64,000 nucleotides of DNA from Pohlia nutans (taxonomy: Eukaryota > Streptophyta > Bryopsida > Bryales > Mniaceae), in the NCBI GenBank assembly GCA_022496805.1, contig CM040088.1, positions 11,377,001-11,441,000 of the forward strand, read 5' to 3'. The notes under the pieces are model-generated. The model was not told where the DNA came from. It saw only the letters and a program-made list of their open reading frames with translations, and ran no database searches. This document shows, in pieces, positions 1 through 9,221 of the stretch (its first letter is position 1; each line of letters begins with the position of its first letter). The position numbers and the translations under genes are program-made.

Positions 1-10
1 GGTACAAGTG

Positions 11-265
11 CATGCCATGCACAAAGAGGCTCAGATTTAGGGTCCAGTTCTACGATTTGTAACATCATAGGGAAGGCTCCATGAGAGATCATGACAAGTA
101 ATTTGGTTACATCTTCATGGTGCAAGGAAATGCCATGCACTAAGATGCTTGGGTTAAGGGTATGTTCTTGTGTTTTTAGATATAGGGTCTACAACATCGT
201 AGTGAAGGCTCTGTACGGGATAACAAACAAGTAATTTGGTTGACATCTTCATGGTATCAATGGCC
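11..265. repeat. Imperfect tandem duplication, about 125 bp unit
   Basis: Two diverged copies in tandem share, in order, ATGCCATGCAC, an AGGGTC block, AACATC.TAG.GAAGGCTC, and ACAAGTAATTTGGTT followed by CATCTTCATGG. The first runs from about 11 to 120 and the second from about 128 to 265. No coding sequence is visible. The array may continue to the left of the window. Confidence 0.6.
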
Positions 266-469
266 ATTCCCTACGATGAGCGGTTTTATTTTAGTGTTTT
301 CGGATTTAGAGTTTTTAGGGTTTATAAGCACTGGTATTTATATCGAGGCTTTAATTGCAAATGATTACAGCAGTTGATAGATTTATGGGTTTTAGGGTTT
401 TCTTGTTTTGAGGCAGAGACAAAACTATTCTAATACACACTAAAGACCACTTCAGTCACTAAACTCAGG

Positions 470-640
470 CATACCACTGTGCGTAGAAAATATTACGGGA
501 GGGAGTCATACAAAACTACAGAGACATTTAGATGACTAGAGGGCGTCATGTGTATGACTCTGGGGTGTTGTATGACTCCCGAGTGTCACATACCTCACTC
601 GACGCAGTCACAAACTACGTAAAGGCTCAGTCAACGCCTG
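470..640. repeat. GACTCC / GTCAC short-motif region upstream of a gene fragment
   Basis: Scattered copies of TATGACTC, GACTCCCGAGTGTCAC and CAGTCACA lie here, followed by ACACGTGGCGG. The same motif style recurs at 1380-1560 and massively at 16560-17345. From 266 to 470 nothing recognisable is present. The region could be the promoter of the fragment at 767 or the subterminal part of a transposon carrying it. Confidence 0.4.
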
Positions 641-766
641 ACACGTGGCGGGGGGTTGACCCGGCCGACGTGTCCGGCACGGCAGCAAGTTGAGGTACTC
701 GAGCTTCGCACTTGAGAGCCCAGTGACACTTCTCACGCTCGGCGCGAGTTCTATCGAGAGTGCATC

Positions 767-2580
767 ATGGCGCTAGGAACTTCGGAGTATGAGCAATTGA
801 GGAACAAGCGAATTTCAGAGAATACAAAACTTTTGAATGGGTTGGGATTGCCATCGCTTGCGCAGAAAGGATTCAAGAGGCCCAAAGACAAAAGGTGAGT
901 GTCTTACCTCTCACCCTGAATTCAGCCCTTCTTTAGTGAAAACGCGCAGTGCAGCTCCAGACGCTCCGACCACTTTTTAAGTCCGCAGCAGCTTGTTCGT
1001 CAGAAGAAGAAGTCGACTGCCGAAATCCTAGGCTCCGGTGAGGATCAGATAGGTCGCAAAACTCTCCGCTTGTAAGTCCGTGGGAGTTGCTAGTGTTTTT
1101 GCAATTGAGGAAGAGTGGTACTAGTGCAAGGGTGAGTACAAGGAGGAAGAGCGGTACTAGTGCAACACGGAGGAGTACAAGGCGGGGAGTGGGCTTCATG
1201 GCCGGCCGCGATAGCTCCGAGTAAGCAGGTAAGGTTGAAAGCTTGTTGATCAGAACAACTGACTTGCGGCTGAGGTGCACCGTGCGCAGTGGAAGACGAT
1301 GTGGGCATAACCCTGTCGTTGAAACCCTAAGCAAGAAACCCTAACAGATGTTGGGGTTGTACTACAAGCGGTGACGCTTTGCAATCATGCTGGGAGGGCT
1401 TTGTGACTCCCGTGAGTGACGTTGTACTGTGGCCGTGACTCCCTCGGGTCATGCTGTGATTCCCACTGTGAGTCCATGGGGTCTCACGCTGCAAACATTG
1501 TGACTCCCTGGAGTCATATTTCGCTGCCGTTGTGAATTGGAGAAGTCATATTTCGTGTGGATATGGATAATTTAGTTGCTAGTGATAAGAGACGTTGCTA
1601 ATCTTCCGGATGACAAGCAAATTGAATTGTTCCGCGCAATTGCTAGTTTCCCGGAAATTACGTTGCCGGTGTTGGAAATGACGTCGATTGAGATTGCGGA
1701 TGTTGTTGAGAGCAGCCGTACCGTGCCTTTGCAAGAGCCTCGCATTGTCAAGCCAGCGCGCACGCAAGCAACGCAGAGGAGGCTACTTCCCGACTCCGAG
1801 AGTAGCGATGAGGACGACGGTGAGGACGAACGCGTGGAGGAGCGGTTGAAAACAAATCGAAGAAAGGCAAGAAATTCATTTCCAATTCAAAAGAGAAATT
1901 TTTATGTTTTTTTCGAATGCATGGAAGTATTTCTTCTCTTCCTTGGACCAAGCTATTGTAGTCTTGTCTAAGAGACCTATGGTTTGCCTCTTAAGAATAC
2001 ACTTCAATCTCATTGGTTGCATATGATGTAAATTAAATTCCTTAGTGGGTTGGGAGTACAAATAAGAAGTAGCATTACGGGTTATAATAAACTGTCCATA
2101 GTGTCGTTGCAAAAATATGACTGCCTGCAGTCATGTTTCTGTAAACATGACGGGTCGTTGTCATATATGTATGAACATCACTGAATTCCATCGCTTGCTT
2201 GACACCTTATTCGTGTCTTTTAGGGGGAGCGTGATTCTTCTGATAAGCCTAGGTCGTGGGCGGTGGACCATCATCGAAGGAAGAGCAAAATGTCTTCATT
2301 GATACGGGGTGGGAGCAACAGCGACGCGCTCGACGAGGAGCTTTTGTCACCAAGCTTGCGACAAACCTAGATTAAGGAGGAGGAGGAGGAGGAGGCCGAG
2401 GAAGATGAATACAGTGACGAGGAAGACGAGGATATATCGGCCGAGCGGGACACGAGATTGCTCGATGAGATCGAATTGAGGGAATTCAAAGTATTGAGGC
2501 GGATGGCTGAGCAGGGTGGAGATTCCCGTGACTTACGCAAGAAGGTGCGGAACGCCGGTGTCTCCCCACGCCGGCACACA
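767..2580 (+). pseudogene. Truncated acidic-protein gene fragment, possibly transposon-borne
   Basis: Not recognised with certainty. A clean first exon (ATG 767 to a GTGAGT donor at 895) encodes a charged start containing SEYEQLRNKRISENTKLL. An N-terminus of this kind (EYE-LR--RI-EN---L--LGL) is seen in several plant nuclear and transposon-associated proteins. Coding-like blocks follow at about 1590-1870 (ends in an acidic SESSDEDDGEDERVEE stretch) and from 2224 (after a TTTTAG acceptor) to 2580, with a run of glutamates and DEYSDEEDEDIS. The last block carries an in-frame TAG at about 2368, where CAG would keep the frame open. At 2583 the coding sequence stops where a dispersed repeat begins, so the 3' part of the gene is missing. 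The splice pattern between blocks is uncertain. Confidence 0.45.
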
Positions 2581-2611
2581 GTTGCGATACTCTCACCAAA
2601 TCAATTGCATA

Positions 2612-2875
2612 CCGTAACACCATAGCAGGTTTGCCACCTGGCAAACGAATATTAATTTTTTTGAAAAAATAAGGTTTGTCTCTCAAAAACTGAATTTCTC
2701 AGTTTTCGTTTTTTAGCAAAAAAATCAGTAAAAATGACCTTAAATAGCTTAGAGATAACAAAATATTGCAAAAACTAATTTATTCTATTTTCGTTTTTCT
2801 GTCTTCAGAATTTTCTAATTTTCAAGTTTTTTATTTTTAGAATTATTTTAGGACAAGCCTGCTATGGTACTATGG
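2612..2875. mobile_element. Family D TA-flanked MITE, 264 bp
   Basis: Flanked by TA on both sides (2610-2611 and 2876-2877). Left terminus CCGTAACACCATAGCAGG, right terminus the inverse of CCATAGTACCATAGCAGG. The paralogous sequence at 13641-13660 has the empty site with a single TA, so both boundaries are supported by comparison. TA duplication suggests Tc1/mariner superfamily. No coding capacity. A second copy lies at 52950-53202. Confidence 0.75.
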
Positions 2876-3562
2876 TATTGATTTCTATGTAAATTGAAAT
2901 CCTAGGTTATGCAATTGTCTTTCAAGAGTATACTAGAGTGGCCTTATGTCGTTAGCCTCGTGTTCCCCATAGTTAGGTCTCGATATAGTCATGCTTTTAC
3001 TTCTTTCTTTCTTTCTTTTTTGAATAATTTATTCATCATTAAACAAAATTTGACGAGAATTTGATTAAAAGTCCATAAATTTCTATACTAAAAGTTCAAA
3101 AGTCATAAAATAGCTTCAAAGTACCCCTTCTTGTCGAGATCTTTCTAAAAATACCAAGAATGTGGTCAACAACTTCTCGGTCTGGGATATCTTCTCCTGC
3201 CTTTGTTTTCAAATAATAAAATTTATATTTTAATTTTCTTTTAATTTCTCAAAAATAGCCCTCTATGTCTTCTATCTAGCTTGAATTTTTCATGATTTTC
3301 TTTTTATAGGAACTGATTTTTTTTAATTTTTTAAAGTTTCTATCTTTGAAAATTGTAGTAATTATAAAAAGGCCAATTTACCATGAATTGTTCACAAATT
3401 TTTTAGAGATAATGATAATGAACCTTGTGATGAAGATTTCATGCTCATTGCACTTATACACAAGGAAATTCATTAGAAAAATATGCTCTACAGTGTGTTT
3501 TCAAATTTTGAAAGCCCCAACTTCAAATTTCCATAGACAAATCAGTATTGCTCACAATCATA

Positions 3563-3913
3563 AGGTAAGGGGTGCAGGTGCTGTCAGTTTAAGCATTTCA
3601 ATCTACATAGAGCGCTGATGTTCAATGATAAAAAAATTGCAGCACATAAAACTTTGGGTTTAATAGTTAATTTTTAATTTATTTATTCAGAATGTATGAT
3701 TTTGTTATAAATTTTCAAACTTAACATGCATAGACCACTATTGATGTTAGTAGGTGCACCAGTAACTGTTTTTCATTTCTAATCCTATCATATTGCTAAC
3801 TCGGTATTCATAATTAATGCTTGTGATAACTAGATTGGGAGCTCCTAAAGTTGAAACATTTGCTTTTATAGATGACCACAACTGATACTTAACACTTTAT
3901 GGTGCTTATACCT
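3563..3913. mobile_element. Family B TA-flanked element, 351 bp
   Basis: Begins AGGTAAGGGGTGC and ends GCTTATACCT, with TA at 3561-3562 and 3914-3915. The paralogous locus at 14501-14512 reads straight through with one TA, which is the expected empty site. The termini match the AGGTA ends of the elements at 21406, 23589 and 31650, though the TIR here is short and degraded. Non-coding. Confidence 0.7.
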
Positions 3914-4036
3914 TATACTCAATGGCTCATGGGATGCGGAATTCCCATGCCCTCAATTGCTCATTTGACACCTAATCTATAAAAGTTATTGATTTGGAGA
4001 TATTTTCAAAAGACATAATAAAATCAAAAGAGTTAA

Positions 4037-4479
4037 CCCCTAAACCTCCAACCATCCAAAAAATGGATGATGCAAAAAACCAAACACAATTCTCTCATCC
4101 GTCATGCACTTTTTGCAATGTGGATTTTTTACTATATATATTTTATGGGAAGATAACTTTATGCATGTATGATCCGATTAGAAAGGGGATGATTTGTGAA
4201 TTTGGAGAAGTGCAAAAATGCAACTAAAAGAGATATTTTGAACTTGATGTTCAAATCAAAGTTGTACATTATGAATTTTAGATTCAATTCATATGGTTCG
4301 ATTTATGATTGCAATCACCCATATTTTTGTATCAAATTTGAAATTTGAAATTATTTTGTAATTAGATCACAAATAAGATATTGATTGAACTTTGATTTGA
4401 ACATCAAGTTCAAAATATCTCTTTTAGTTGCATCTTTGCACTTCTCCAAATTTGAAGAGGATTGTAGACATTTTAGTGG
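4037..4479. mobile_element. Family F3 TTAA element, internally folded-back copy
   Basis: TTAA (4033-4036) followed by CCCCTAAACCTCC, ending TTTTAGTGG then TTAA (4480-4483). The left half matches the F3 copies at 14660 and 26878 (shared CATCCGTCATGCACTTT and CCGATTAGAAAGGGGATGAT). The right half is an inverted duplication: about 4200-4310 is the reverse complement of 4370-4460. Non-autonomous, piggyBac-like by its target site and CCC terminus. Confidence 0.7.
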
Positions 4480-4954
4480 TTAATTTTAGCTAATATTGTA
4501 ACAAATGAAAGTCACAAACAATGCATAACATTCAATGAGAGGAAAATTGAGACTTCTAAAAAACAAAAAACAAAAAGTGAATTTTCATGCAAAAAAATGA
4601 ATAAAATTAAAAATTAAAGATTTTAATTAACATATATATTAAATTAATATTAAATTTGATATGGTTGCCTATCAGCCACGTCAAACTGGATATTTTTTAT
4701 TTTTCATTTTTTAAAATTTATTTATAATACATATTTAGATAATACATTTTAAAATATATTTTAAACAAATCTTAAAGGTTAAACCTTGGACTTTGTACCG
4801 CTAATAAGGTTTCTAAGATTTTTTTGATGCTTTTTTTTCACATCTTAAATTTGTTTTACTTTCTTGACTCCTAAATTCCTTGATATAATGACAACTATCA
4901 TCTTTCACTCTAGTTCCAAGATAAGTTACTATATCAATAAAAATCAAATAAAGC

Positions 4955-5588
4955 AATAGGGGGTGCAGAACCCTATGTGAGTGACGTACTAACTGAAACT
5001 ACTAGATTCTCATCCAAGTTGGATAGTTTTCATCCACCAAAACTTTCTCTTGGTTCTTGAGCAAGTTGACTATTTTTTGTACACTATGGATCTTCAAAGT
5101 AGGTTATTTTGATTTTTAGAAAAACAATACAATTGGTTTACGTCAAGTTTCATTCTTAGTTCATAAAATGGAACCTTAAATATGATTTTCCAAAATAAGT
5201 AAAATCAAATAATAGAAACCTATCTTGTAGTGCATGTTATTCCAATTTCATTACCGTATTTTTAATTTTTCTGTGCTTTGAGGGGATTTTAAATTGATTT
5301 TTAAGAGAAAACCTTGCAAAATTAATTTAAAAGTATGAAACAAGCGGCTACTCGCGTAGTCTCTATGTTAGTATTTACCTTGTATTTACTTTTACACCTT
5401 ATTTGTACTGTTTAGCCATGTAACTCCTAGGTGGGGCAGAGACAATAAAAATAGAATGAATTCAACTGTACAAATGTGATCTTCACATTGACATTTACAA
5501 TGTTTTGACCATCAACCCCATTTTTGGCTTTCATAAAGCATTTTATAACGCTTCTTTGAAAATAAAGTTGAATTGGCTCGTTAATGGG
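4955..5588. mobile_element. Family F2 TTAA element, decayed left end, with S1 insertion
   Basis: Aligns with the F2 copies at 33622-34159 (same strand) and 7123-7661 (opposite strand) through TTTTCATCCACCAAAA, GTTGACTATTTTTTGTACA and CATGTTATTCCAATTTCATTAC. The right end is ATGGG followed by TTAA (5589-5592). The left CCC terminus is no longer recognisable. It is interrupted at 5340-5450 by the short repeat S1. The stretch 4484-4954 just before it is AT-rich without a recognisable feature. Confidence 0.6.
5340..5450. repeat. Short retroposon-like repeat S1, copy 1
   Basis: Starts ACAAGCGGCTACTCGCG, contains GCCATGTAACTCC and ends GGGGCAGAGACAATAAAA. It sits inside an F2 element whose uninterrupted version is at 33990-34040, and ATGAA appears on both sides as a possible short target duplication. 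Other copies are at 12672-12813 and 37520-37660; both carry an extra internal GTCTCTCCCC segment missing here. The A-rich tail suggests retroposition, but no clear Pol III boxes are visible. Confidence 0.55.
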
Positions 5589-6122
5589 TTAACTTTATAT
5601 GTGTGATACAAGGTAGGATGTCCTAAAACCACCGGCTTATAAAATACGGCCTCATTTTAGCAAGGTTATTTATGGTAAATATTTTTTGGTCATTTGGAAG
5701 AAGATTTCTCATGGAATGCACAAATTTTCGCAATTAAATTCCCAATATTCAAATTGATACAATTTTTCAAAGTAAAAAGAACTTCGTGACCCAAATCAGA
5801 CCTCTAGGTTTTCCCAAGTCCACACCATGTGGTACCAATTTTCACTCATAATGCTACCCAAAACCACCAACTATTTCTTCGCAATGCTTAGCATACCATT
5901 GGTTTACTCGAATAGTGAAATTGGTGGTTTTGAGTCTCAATTGTGGTAGCCTCAAGAAAGCTCTACATGTCATAATTCAGGGCCCCACATTCAGTAGCCT
6001 TTGTAAGTGTTGCCTTCCCCCAATATAATGATTTGGAATAGCCCACATCATTTCATCCCTCCAATGAAATGATGTGGGATACTCCACATAATATCAGTAG
6101 CTATGGGGGCACATGGCATTGA

Positions 6123-6944
6123 CCCTTTAGTACCTAGCTGACCACGTTATGGTCACTACAACGTCCAAAATGCAAATAGCAAAAAATCTGTGAAGAATTG
6201 GAATTTTAGTTTTGAAGGTCAGATTTTGCCATGTACATTACACACCTTCCAAAAAAAGAAAATTTCAATTTGGAATTGTACAACTATCAAAATACCTATC
6301 AACAGAACGCAAAATACTGCAAGTACTTGAAAATACAATAAATACTTACAAATACAACACATGTATTAGGCAATATTTCTTGTATTTGGAAGTTCGCTAT
6401 CTTGTTTTATTTTTTTGGATTGTGTTCTCTTCTTCATCTTCCATAAGTGTGTGTAATCTGATCTTCACTAATGTTCCTGCTCTTGTCAATTTTCAACGTA
6501 TAAAATTTTGTCCGAAATTGTATATGGATAAGTCACTTTCACTTGTAAAATTCACAATAATTATGTGTGAGTCTATTCTTGATATAAAAGATTGCAACGG
6601 AGAGGTGTTGACATAGGGTATAGCTGAACTCAATTGCTTTCATTTTTAAAAATTTAACCCAAATTCTATTTGACTTTGAAGTCACACACACCCCCCCCCC
6701 CCCCCCCCCCCCCCAAAATCTCATTTTTGAGCGTGCATATACAATTCCAATACATACTATAATCTTCCAATCCCACCATTGGATGATTCTTAAATTTTAA
6801 TTAAAATGTGTGCTCTTAAGTTGAGAATAGAATTATTCGGCTACTTTCTAATTTAATTCATTCTATTTGTGATAATCTCAATCACAATAGAAAAATCCAT
6901 TGAAATCCAGTATTCCCAGCTTCAGTACCCTAAGTACTGAAGGG
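6123..6944. mobile_element. Family F1 TTAA element, 822 bp
   Basis: Starts CCCTTTAGTACCTAG after TTGA (a mutated TTAA, 6119-6122) and ends TACTGAAGGG before TTAA (6945-6948). It is homologous along its length, in opposite orientation, to 22558-23372. Short open frames inside (such as 6212-6616) have no recognisable product and resemble frames in the other copy only because the DNA is repeated. It contains a 24-base C run. Confidence 0.75.
6691..6714. repeat. (C)24 homopolymer
   Basis: An uninterrupted run of 24 C follows CACACACA inside the F1 element. The equivalent position in the 22.8 kb copy has only six G on the plus strand (GGGGGG, then TGTGTG), so this run is a private expansion. It can form an i-motif or G-quadruplex and is a likely sequencing-error site. 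Confidence 0.9.
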
Positions 6945-7122
6945 TTAAACAAGAGCAATCAACTATGGTGAGTAGTAATCATAAGCACTCACTCAATCAC
7001 AATTCAACAGTGTTTTGTAATTGTTTATTTAATTCAATAGTGCATTCAAGTACAAAACACTGGTCACTCCATATCAAAAAGGTGGATGAAACTAAAAGGC
7101 AACCTCTTGGAAGGCTACTTAA

Positions 7123-7661
7123 CCCTTTAACGTCCCAGTTCATTGTTGTTTTCAAAGATTCGTTATAGAATGTTTGATGAAACCAAAAATGGAGTTGATG
7201 TACAAAGAAAAGTTGTAAATGTCAATGTGAAGATCACATCTGTACGGTTGGATTTATCATATTTTTTTTAAATATTTTTTTATTAATTTTGCAAGCTTTT
7301 CTTTTGAAATTCAATTAAAAATCATGAATTGACGGATTTTTTAAAAAAATTATTGGAATGAAATTGGAATAACATGCACTACGAGATGGTATGGTTTCCA
7401 TTATTTGATTCTACTTATTTTGGAAAATCATCTTCAAGGTCTCACTTTTTGAACTAAGAATGAAACTTGACATAAACCACTTCTGTTGTTTTTCCAAAAA
7501 TCATAATAACCTATTTTGAAGATCCAAACCGTACAAAGGATAGTGAACTTGCACAAGAACCATGAGAAATTTTGGTGGATGAAAACTGTCCAATTTGAAT
7601 GGAATTCTAACAGTTTGAATCTGTGCAGCGTCCACTATGTGGACGCAGGCGCCTGAAAGGG
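7123..7661. mobile_element. Family F2 TTAA element, 539 bp
   Basis: TTAA (7119-7122) then CCCTTTAACGTCCCAG; right end GCGCCTGAAAGGG then TTAA (7662-7665). It is the inverse of 33622-34159. Near its right end is a small palindrome GCGTCCACTATGTGGACGC. No coding capacity. It is inserted in element X at a site where the intact copy at 8036 has no extra DNA. Confidence 0.8.
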
Positions 7662-8035
7662 TTAATGTTATGGGAGGTGGTGCTTTTCGGACATCCTACC
7701 TAATAGAAGGTATAAACCTACTCAAGGGATTGTGAGAAATCCCACCTTCATCGCTGATATCCTGTGGGCTCGATCGCTGACAAGTGCTACTCCACACAAC
7801 CACAATCAGTGCTTTCAGGACTAATTCAAAGTAAGTTAATATTCCTCTTGGAGAATTAACATTCATTTCCTAAAATCCACCAGGTACGATGGCAGACGTT
7901 TTAATAGCACTTCATGGGATACAGTAAGTGTCAATAGCTAGCTAGGATGTTGAAATGCAGATCGAGAAGCAACTGTAACACCAGTACTGGTCAAAATTTT
8001 CAAAGCACAAGCGTGTGGGATAAATCACTGGCAAA

Positions 8036-8345
8036 ACATTCAGTAGCCTTTGAAGAGACTACCTTTTAGTTTTATCCACCATTATATCTGGAGTGATCGG
8101 TGCTTTCTAATTGAATGAACTATTGAATCAACTAAACAATTACAAAACAATGTTGAATTGTGATTGAATGAGTGCTTTTGATTGCTGTTCACCATGGTTG
8201 ATTGCTCTTGCTTCATGCCACCTGCCCCTAGCTACTGATGTGATGTGGAATATCCCACATCATTTCATTGGGGGATGAAATGATGTGGGATATTCCACAT
8301 CACATCAGTAGCTAGGGGGCAGCAGTCACAGAGGCTAGTGAATGT
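8036..8345. mobile_element. Element X, intact 310 bp copy with near-perfect hairpin
   Basis: Bounded by ACATTCAGTAGCCTTTG and the inverse TAGTGAATGT. Contains a hairpin with arms 8223-8268 and 8275-8321, about 46 bp each, nearly perfectly complementary with a six-base loop. The remainder matches the left copy. No target duplication could be fixed with confidence. The superfamily is unknown. Confidence 0.7.
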
Positions 8346-9221
8346 TATGGGCGTGGTTCACATGGCCGGGGTTTCATGTTGAGTTTTAAATTGTGTACAG
8401 TTTGGTTTTGGAAGAAGACAGAGAGTGCTCTTGTAACTCTGTACACTTTGAAACGGCCGGTTGGTTTTGGAGGTGGAGCAATTGTGCTGGACTAGGAACG
8501 TCCGCCCGGGGTGGAGATCGACCAATTTATCAGATTACCAACTTGTGCGTGCATTAATTGCATGGTATTGATTTCATTCCACTTACAGTACCAGATTTGT
8601 CGTTGAATTAATTGCTTTGATCACAGGCAAAATGCTTCGGTCTTCGATTTTCACGACTTGTAAATGAAGCGTACTAGGGTTCAATTTCAGCATGCACCTT
8701 TCTGATGTCTGAGGTGTCATCTCCTCTACAAATTAAGTGTCCGTAGCCTAAGGTGACCCAGGGTTTGCCACCCACCAAGCTCAGTAATTAGAGACGCATG
8801 CTTTGGGGAGGGAGGGAAGAAAATTGTCGGTACAGATTGAGCTCTGAAAATTAGAACTGGTGCAGATCTGAGGTTCAGATAAGAGCCAATCTTTTGAAAT
8901 TTCGCCATTTTGACACAGGCATCAAAAACTTCTGAAGATTGAAAGTTGAATCATTCTACCTCTAAATTTTGACCAAATGTTACCCTACTACTAACGGATA
9001 AAGGCTCCTCATTTCACTAAGGATTGTGACACCCACTAATGAACCTACACTCTTTTAGATACGTGTTCTTAGATTAAGAGTGAAAATTAGCATTCCATGT
9101 CCTGTGACTTTTAGATTATGTTGTTCTGATTTGTAATAAAAGGTTATGTAACTTAGTCCATAATGGTTGCTGACCTTGTGCAAAATTGATTGTATAATTT
9201 GAATTAGACTGGTCAACAAAC
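8346..9221. other. Upstream region of the choline transporter-like gene
   Basis: About 875 bases without a convincing coding sequence. A somewhat GC-richer part (8390-8530) could hold a non-coding first exon of the downstream gene, but no supported splice pair or TATA box was identified. Confidence 0.3.

Larger units (their letters stand above)
2583..4483. repeat. Long dispersed repeat, copy 1 (paralogue of 13615-15242)
   Basis: From GCGATACTCTCACCAAATCA onward this segment aligns collinearly with 13615-15242, including CTAGGTTATGCAATTGTC, the AAGTACCCCTTCTTGTC block, and the F3 element at its end. It differs by two private TA-flanked insertions (2612-2875 and 3563-3913) absent from copy 2. 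No open reading frame of note is inside. Its nature is unknown; it may be a large non-autonomous element. Confidence 0.75.
5987..7668. mobile_element. Element X, left copy, interrupted by F1 and F2
   Basis: The terminus ACATTCAGTAGCCTTTG begins at 5987 and its inverse (GGCTAC..AATGT) ends at 7668. An uninterrupted copy in opposite orientation lies at 8036-8345. The arm 6949-7118 is the reverse complement of 8037-8205. A central imperfect hairpin sits at 6011-6112. The two TTAA elements F1 and F2 occupy positions where the other copy reads continuously. Confidence 0.7.
5611..7700. mobile_element. Family B element carrying nested insertions
   Basis: Left terminus AGGTAGGATGTCC at 5611 is matched by the inverse terminus GGACATCCTACC ending at 7700, followed by TA. 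Its left internal part (about 5690-5820, with AATTTTTCAAAGT) resembles the inside of the B element at 23589-23871. Everything between about 5987 and 7668 is a second element (X), itself interrupted twice. The left flank reads CA rather than TA, presumably by mutation. Confidence 0.55.
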
